Source: an uncultured Anaerococcus sp. (GTDB lineage Bacteria; Bacillota; Clostridia; Tissierellales; Peptoniphilaceae). From it: a stretch of 9,629 nucleotides of DNA. Positions within the stretch are counted from its first letter, which is position 1; the number at the start of each line of letters is the position of its first letter. A model generated the notes under the pieces. That model was given only the letters and a program-made list of their open reading frames with translations. It was not told the DNA's origin and did no database searches. The position numbers were made by a program, and so were the translations under genes. Shown here piece by piece: positions 6,932 to 9,629 of this stretch. The stretch lies in assembly GCF_943912825.1 (NCBI RefSeq), contig NZ_CALTUX010000048.1:1-9629 (forward strand), given 5' to 3'.

Positions 6932-8002
6932 TTATTTTACCTTGTCGATATAGTCCCCATAGCCTTCTTCTTTCATTTTGCTAAGAGGGATAAAGCGTAG
7001 AGCTGCTCCATTAATACAATATCTAGCTCCTCCCTTATCCTTTGGACCATCGTTAAAGACATGACCTAAGTGAGAATCCCCTCTCCTAGATCTAACCTCA
7101 ACCCTATCCATATTATGGGACTTATCGCCCCTATAATTAATATTGCCACCAATAGGCTTAGTAAAAGAAGGCCAACCGCAACCAGCATCATACTTATCCC
7201 TTGAAGAAAAAAGTGGCTCACCGCTGATCTTATCAACATAAATTCCTGGCTCATCAAAATCATCATACTCAGAAGAAAAAGGCCTCTCAGTTTGATTTTC
7301 TTGGGTAACCTTATACTCTTCCTTGCTAAGCTTATCTTTCAAATCTTTTTTATCCTTAAGAAGGACATCCTTCTTAGAAGCCAAAGGCTCATTTGCAAGG
7401 CCAATATTGATATGACAATAGCCGCCAGGATTTTTATCCAAATAGTCTTGATGATAGTCTTCCGCCAAAACAAAATTTCTCAAAGGCTCAACTTCAACAG
7501 CAATTTTCTTATCATAGCCTTCCTGTTTTTGCCTAATAATTTCATCGATAATAAGCTTATCATTCTCATCAGTGTAGTAAATTCCAGTCCTATATTGCCT
7601 CCCCTCATCATTGCCCTGTTTATTAACAGAAGTCGGGTCAATAATCCTAAAATAATATTCCAAAATATCCTGCAAAGAAACCACATCTGGATCATAAGTA
7701 AGCTTCACAGTCTCACTATGGTCAGTTTGGCTGATTTTCTTATAGTTAGTATCAGAAGACTTTCCATTAGCATAACCCACGTCAGTATCAAGGACGCCAG
7801 GAATTTTCTTAAAATACCCCTCAACACCCCAAAAACATCCACCAGCCAGGTAAATTTCTGATAAGTTGCCAGACTTAGGAAGATCTTCCCTAGGAAGGAC
7901 TTCATCATGACTAGAATCATTAGAAGACCCAACAAAAAACTTAAAACCAATAAAAACCACAAACAAAGCCATTAAGGCATATAAAATTCTATATTTTTTC
8001 AT
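6932..8002 (-). CDS. msrAB: Membrane-anchored peptide methionine sulfoxide reductase MsrA-MsrB fusion
   Basis: The enzyme reduces both methionine sulfoxide epimers in proteins: MsrA the S form, MsrB the R form. Of 356 residues, about 8-24 form a hydrophobic helix (YALMALFVVFIGFKFFV) after MKKYRI, so both catalytic domains should face outside. The MsrA domain (about 48-202) has GGCFWGVEG with catalytic Cys56, GYANG, YRTGIYY, and a candidate resolving Cys196 in GGYCHINI. A charged linker (about 205-240) leads to the MsrB domain (about 240-354) with GEPLFSS, YDAGCGWPSFTKPI (Cys275, candidate resolving Cys), RGDSHLGHVFNDGP and catalytic Cys329 in RYCINGAALRF. The paired CxxC zinc sites of many MsrB proteins are absent. 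Neither active site uses an in-frame TGA selenocysteine. Ribosome binding site GAGGA precedes the ATG. Lone gene between a terminator and a divergent intergenic region. Confidence 0.97.
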   Translation of the reverse strand: MKKYRILYALMALFVVFIGFKFFVGSSNDSSHDEVLPREDLPKSGNLSEIYLAGGCFWGVEGYFKKIPGVLDTDVGYANGKSSDTNYKKISQTDHSETVKLTYDPDVVSLQDILEYYFRIIDPTSVNKQGNDEGRQYRTGIYYTDENDKLIIDEIIRQKQEGYDKKIAVEVEPLRNFVLAEDYHQDYLDKNPGGYCHINIGLANEPLASKKDVLLKDKKDLKDKLSKEEYKVTQENQTERPFSSEYDDFDEPGIYVDKISGEPLFSSRDKYDAGCGWPSFTKPIGGNINYRGDKSHNMDRVEVRSRRGDSHLGHVFNDGPKDKGGARYCINGAALRFIPLSKMKEEGYGDYIDKVK

Positions 8003-8025
8003 AAATTCCTCGTAATTTTTTTATA

Positions 8026-8034
8026 ATTTTACCA
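8026..8034 (-). promoter_or_regulatory. Candidate extended -10 promoter of msrAB
   Basis: On the minus strand TGGTAAAAT (TGn plus a good -10, TAAAAT) lies 24 bases before the msrAB start. The matching -35 position (TTAGAT) is poor, so the call rests on the extended -10 alone. The 8003-8166 gap between divergent genes is otherwise AT-rich with nothing else I can name. Confidence 0.4.
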
Positions 8035-8166
8035 TAGATATTATTAAAATCTAATAAATGTTAACAATAAAAGCTATTATAATGATATAAAATGATTATA
8101 AGCATACTTATCGGGTAATTACTTTAGTAAGACAACTGTTAGATAATAATAGATAAAGGAGAAATT

Positions 8167-8283
8167 ATGAAATTAAACAAAAAAATATTTTCCTCAGCTA
8201 TAATTGCATCAGTGTCATCAACAATATCGGTAAAACCCTCTTTTGCTTACGGAAAGTTTACTAATCCTTATAAAGGTAAGTAG
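8167..8283 (+). CDS. 38-residue secreted peptide or truncated secreted protein
   Basis: An ATG with an excellent ribosome binding site (AAAGGAG, seven bases before) opens 38 codons that read as a classical Sec signal peptide: MKLNKKIF basic start, hydrophobic and small residues through about 24 and a PSFA cleavage-type motif at about 25-28. Only about ten residues (YGKFTNPYKGK) follow before TAG at 8281. Two readings fit: a genuine short exported peptide, or the start of a secreted protein cut by a nonsense mutation. After the TAG the frame stays open for 14 more codons (TFSVINEDIEINHI) to TAA at 8326, too short to recall a domain. It lies 57 bases before the small membrane gene at 8341 on the same strand and probably shares its transcript. 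I recognise no family. Confidence 0.45.
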   Translation: MKLNKKIFSSAIIASVSSTISVKPSFAYGKFTNPYKGK

Positions 8284-8340
8284 ACTTTCAGCGTTATAAA
8301 CGAAGATATAGAAATAAATCATATATAAAAGGGGGATTTT

Positions 8341-8562
8341 ATGGTAGACTTAATTCTTATTTTAGTGACAATATTTTTCCTCGTAATCGCTATGTATCAA
8401 GCTGATAAAAATAAAAATAAAAGCAAAAAGTCTATTCCTTATAAATTATCTAAGATGATTGCAAAAATACTAAATTTTGTTACTTTTTTAGATACTAAGG
8501 AAGTTAATAATATAATTGATGATATAGAAAATGATAAAGAGAAAGATTATATTAAAAAATGA
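8341..8562 (+). CDS. Small single-helix membrane protein, function unknown
   Basis: The 73-residue product is not one I recognise. Residues 3-19 (DLILILVTIFFLVIAMY) form one hydrophobic helix at the N-terminus, followed by a very basic stretch (KNKNKSKKSIPYKLSK, about 23-38), a moderately hydrophobic stretch (MIAKILNFVTFL, about 39-50) and an acidic and basic tail (NNIIDDIENDKEKDYIKK). The positive stretch after the helix suggests N-out, C-in topology. AAAAGGGGG precedes the ATG. A strong terminator follows 10 bases after the stop, so this is the end of a short plus-strand transcript that likely includes the 38-codon ORF upstream. Holin- or toxin-like proteins share this size and shape, but there is no specific support for either. 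Confidence 0.7.
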   Translation: MVDLILILVTIFFLVIAMYQADKNKNKSKKSIPYKLSKMIAKILNFVTFLDTKEVNNIIDDIENDKEKDYIKK

Positions 8563-8572
8563 TTATGAGATG

Positions 8573-8610
8573 AACCCCAAAATCCAGCATATGGATTTTG
8601 GGGTTTTTTT
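8573..8610 (+). terminator. Strong intrinsic terminator
   Basis: AACCCCAAAATCC (8573-8585) pairs perfectly with GGATTTTGGGGTT (8593-8605) around a 7-nt loop, and the right arm runs into seven T (8604-8610). It ends the plus-strand transcript of the two small ORFs and separates it from the CRISPR array. The next 124 bases (8611-8734) are AT-rich with no gene or repeat that I can see. Confidence 0.92.
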
Positions 8611-8734
8611 ATGCTAAAATACACACAAGGATTAAAAATCATTTAATAATTCAGTAATTATCAGGGCAAGTAAGATGATATAAAGATGTAATTGAAAAAT
8701 ATTTGAACATATTCTACGCTAAAACTAGTAGATA

Positions 8735-8762
8735 CTATTACTCCCACTTGTGCGTGTATTTT
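8735..8762 (-). repeat. Strongly decayed CRISPR repeat (leader-distal end)
   Basis: This 28-nt stretch matches the consensus repeat at 18 of 28 positions, including the TGTGCG block, and lies exactly 61 nt (28 + 33) before the next repeat. Both arms of the hairpin stem carry substitutions (CCCAC against GCGTG), so a crRNA processing hairpin would not form properly. The next 61 nt to the left show no further repeat. Confidence 0.5.
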
Positions 8763-8795
8763 GCAGCAGGAACAGCAACAGCTCGAGCTGGTACA

Positions 8796-9250
8796 GAGTC
8801 AGCCCCGTGTGTGCGAGTACTACACTAAGAATTACTGGAAATAACTTTGATATCGGGAATCACCCCCGCGTGTGCGGGTACTACCCTAAGAGGCGCTGGA
8901 ACTGCCATCATGAATGGGGATCACCCCCGCGTGTGCGGGTACTACTCAAATACCTCACGTCTTGCAAGAGAAGCCTCGGGATCACCCCCGCGTGTGCGGG
9001 TACTACCATTTAGTATCTCCCTTACACTTCATTTATGTAGGATCACCCCCGCGTGTGCGGGTACTAATCAAGATGGCAATTTGAAAGGAACTTTTTCAGA
9101 GGATCACCCCCGCGTGTGCGGGTACTACTATCAATCCAGCTATAGGGGCAGCAGTCCCTTAGGATCACCCCCGCGTGTGCGGGTACTACTTTCATGGTTT
9201 TGAGTCCTTATCCTAGATTTTAGGATCACCCCCGCGTGTGCGGGTACTAC
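8796..9250 (-). CRISPR. CRISPR array, type I-E-like repeats, 8 repeats and 7 spacers (no cas genes in window)
   Basis: Repeats start at 8796 (decayed, 5 mismatches), 8857, 8918, 8979, 9040, 9101, 9162 and 9223, each 28 nt, with spacers of exactly 33 nt. Reading the plus strand, a repeat is GGATCACC, stem CCCGC, loop GTGT, stem GCGGG, then TACTAC. On the minus strand this gives a 5-bp hairpin followed by the 8-nt handle GGTGATCC, the form cleaved by Cas6e in type I-E systems; the 28/33 spacing also fits I-E. Transcription is therefore leftward, with the leader at the right end (9251 on) and the oldest spacers at the left, where repeats decay. The 8857 repeat has one change (position 2 of the plus reading, inside the handle); the 9040 repeat differs at its last base (9067). 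Type assignment is from repeat form only. The overlapping small ORFs are repeat-driven and not genes. Confidence 0.95.
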
Positions 9251-9326
9251 ACTAAAATTATCCCTTTTTTTAGCCATTCCTATTTTAAAAACAAATCCAT
9301 TTAATTCACTTTATCTTACTACTATT

Positions 9327-9355
9327 ATTGTAGCACATAAATCTTATATTTTGAA
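9327..9355 (-). promoter_or_regulatory. Leader promoter of the CRISPR array
   Basis: Minus strand: extended -10 TGCTACAAT (9335-9327), 17 nt after a weak -35 TTCAAA (9355-9350). The predicted start is near 9320, about 70 nt before the first repeat at 9250. The AT-rich 9251-9400 stretch is in the position of the leader, and it reads into the array in the direction fixed by the repeats. Confidence 0.55.
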
Positions 9356-9400
9356 ATTAATTTAAAAGATTAACTCCTTACTCAGAAATTATACAAAAAT

Positions 9401-9438
9401 AAAAAAGGGAATGCTGACTATTCAACATTCCTTTTTTT
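9401..9438 (-). terminator. Terminator after tRNA-Arg (bidirectional form)
   Basis: GGAATG (9408-9413) pairs with CATTCC (9426-9431) around a 12-nt loop, and flanking A and T runs extend the stem and provide T tracts on both strands. On the minus strand it ends the tRNA transcript and insulates the CRISPR leader from it. Confidence 0.75.
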
Positions 9439-9441
9439 AAC

Positions 9442-9518
9442 TGGCGCGTCATTGAGGATTCGAACCCCAGGCCTTCTGGTCCGTAGCCAGACGCTCTATC
9501 CAGCTGAGCTAATGACGC
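9442..9518 (-). tRNA. tRNA-Arg (anticodon ACG)
   Basis: The 77-nt minus-strand sequence folds as a full cloverleaf: acceptor GCGTCAT/ATGACGC, D arm GCTC/GAGC, anticodon stem TCTGG/CCAGA with loop CTACGGA (anticodon ACG), T arm TGGGG/CCTCA with loop TTCGAAT, discriminator G and an encoded CCA end (9444-9442). The A at position 34 is expected to be deaminated to inosine by TadA so that it reads CGU, CGC and CGA arginine codons. Confidence 0.97.
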
Positions 9519-9523
9519 ATAAT

Positions 9524-9564
9524 AAAAACCAAGCAAGCCATAATATAGGCTAGGCTTGGTTTTT
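9524..9564 (-). terminator. Hairpin terminator between tRNA-Gly and tRNA-Arg
   Basis: AAAAACCAAGC (9524-9534) pairs with GCTTGGTTTTT (9554-9564) over 11 bp, with an inner AGCC/GGCT stem and an 8-nt loop. On the minus strand it lies 14 bases after tRNA-Gly and ends in TTTTTATT, immediately before tRNA-Arg. Confidence 0.7.
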
Positions 9565-9578
9565 ATGTTTATTTAATT

Positions 9579-9629
9579 TGGAGCGGATGACGAGATTCGA
9601 ACTCGCGACCCTCGCCTTGGCAAGGCGAT
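9579..9629 (-). tRNA. tRNA-Gly (anticodon GCC), 3' part, cut by window edge
   Basis: The minus strand shows anticodon stem TCGCC/GGCGA with loop TTGCCAA (anticodon GCC), T arm GCGAG/CTCGT with loop TTCGAAT, acceptor 3' half CATCCGC, discriminator T and encoded CCA (9581-9579). The 5' acceptor half and D arm lie beyond the window end. Confidence 0.94.

Noticed and set aside
7292..7861. Plus-strand ORF of 189 codons
   Set aside because: It is antisense to the well-supported msrAB gene and has no recognisable domain; likewise the minus-strand out-of-frame ORFs at 7066-7266, 7480-7695 and 7705-7962.
6932..8002. Selenocysteine in MsrA or MsrB, as occurs in some anaerobes
   Set aside because: Both catalytic positions are ordinary Cys codons and the frame has no internal TGA.
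8281..8328. Stop-codon readthrough (or pyrrolysine-like recoding) of TAG in the 38-codon ORF
   Set aside because: The extension is only 14 codons and shows no downstream stem-loop or conserved motif; truncation or a true short peptide is simpler.
8674..8701. A further decayed CRISPR repeat one period to the left of 8735
   Set aside because: The sequence in register bears no resemblance to the repeat.
8750..9203. Two overlapping plus-strand ORFs (8750-9013 and 8847-9203) with repeated ITPACAGTT- and HPRVCGYY-like peptides
   Set aside because: They are translations of the CRISPR repeats in different frames; the repeat structure explains them fully and there is no ribosome binding site or family resemblance.

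Overview
The window looks like chromosomal DNA from a low-GC, anaerobic Gram-positive bacterium. The gene order ylxM-ffh-rpsP-khpA-rimM-trmD-rplS is a Firmicutes hallmark. The strong AT bias, AGGAGG-type ribosome binding sites and protein style fit the anaerobic cocci (Anaerococcus/Peptoniphilus, Tissierellia); that placement is inference from style, not a database match. No sign of a phage, plasmid or insertion sequence was seen.

Layout. 1-1169 (minus): 5' part of an ABC exporter gene, cut by the window edge, with a strong promoter that has a perfect palindrome in its spacer. 1380-1601 (minus): small two-helix membrane protein with its own promoter and terminator. 1727-5405 (minus): tight seven-gene translation and protein-targeting operon, reading ylxM, ffh, rpsP, khpA, rimM, trmD, rplS from a perfect-consensus promoter at 5441-5469 to a terminator at 1685-1719. 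It joins SRP targeting (YlxM, Ffh), ribosome parts (S16, L19), 30S maturation (RimM), an RNA-binding KH protein and tRNA m1G37 methylation (TrmD). Most downstream genes overlap or nearly touch, which implies translational coupling. 5563-6798 (minus): membrane-anchored HtrA-type serine protease. 6932-8002 (minus): membrane-anchored MsrA-MsrB fusion. Together these two are an extracytoplasmic protein repair and quality-control pair, each with its own terminator.

From 8003 the character changes to an accessory islet. On the plus strand there is a 38-codon ORF that is mostly a signal peptide and a 73-codon single-helix membrane protein, ended by a very strong terminator. Then comes a CRISPR array of type I-E-like 28-nt repeats with 33-nt spacers. 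Repeat orientation, decay at the left end and a promoter on the right all say it is transcribed leftward (minus strand). No cas gene lies in the window. The window closes with tRNA-Arg(ACG) and a partial tRNA-Gly(GCC), both minus strand, each followed by a hairpin terminator.

Points most worth a second look: the ABC exporter's Walker A motif lacks its lysine; the CRISPR array has two progressively decayed repeats still in exact 61-nt register; and the signal-peptide-only ORF next to a small membrane protein is unexplained.
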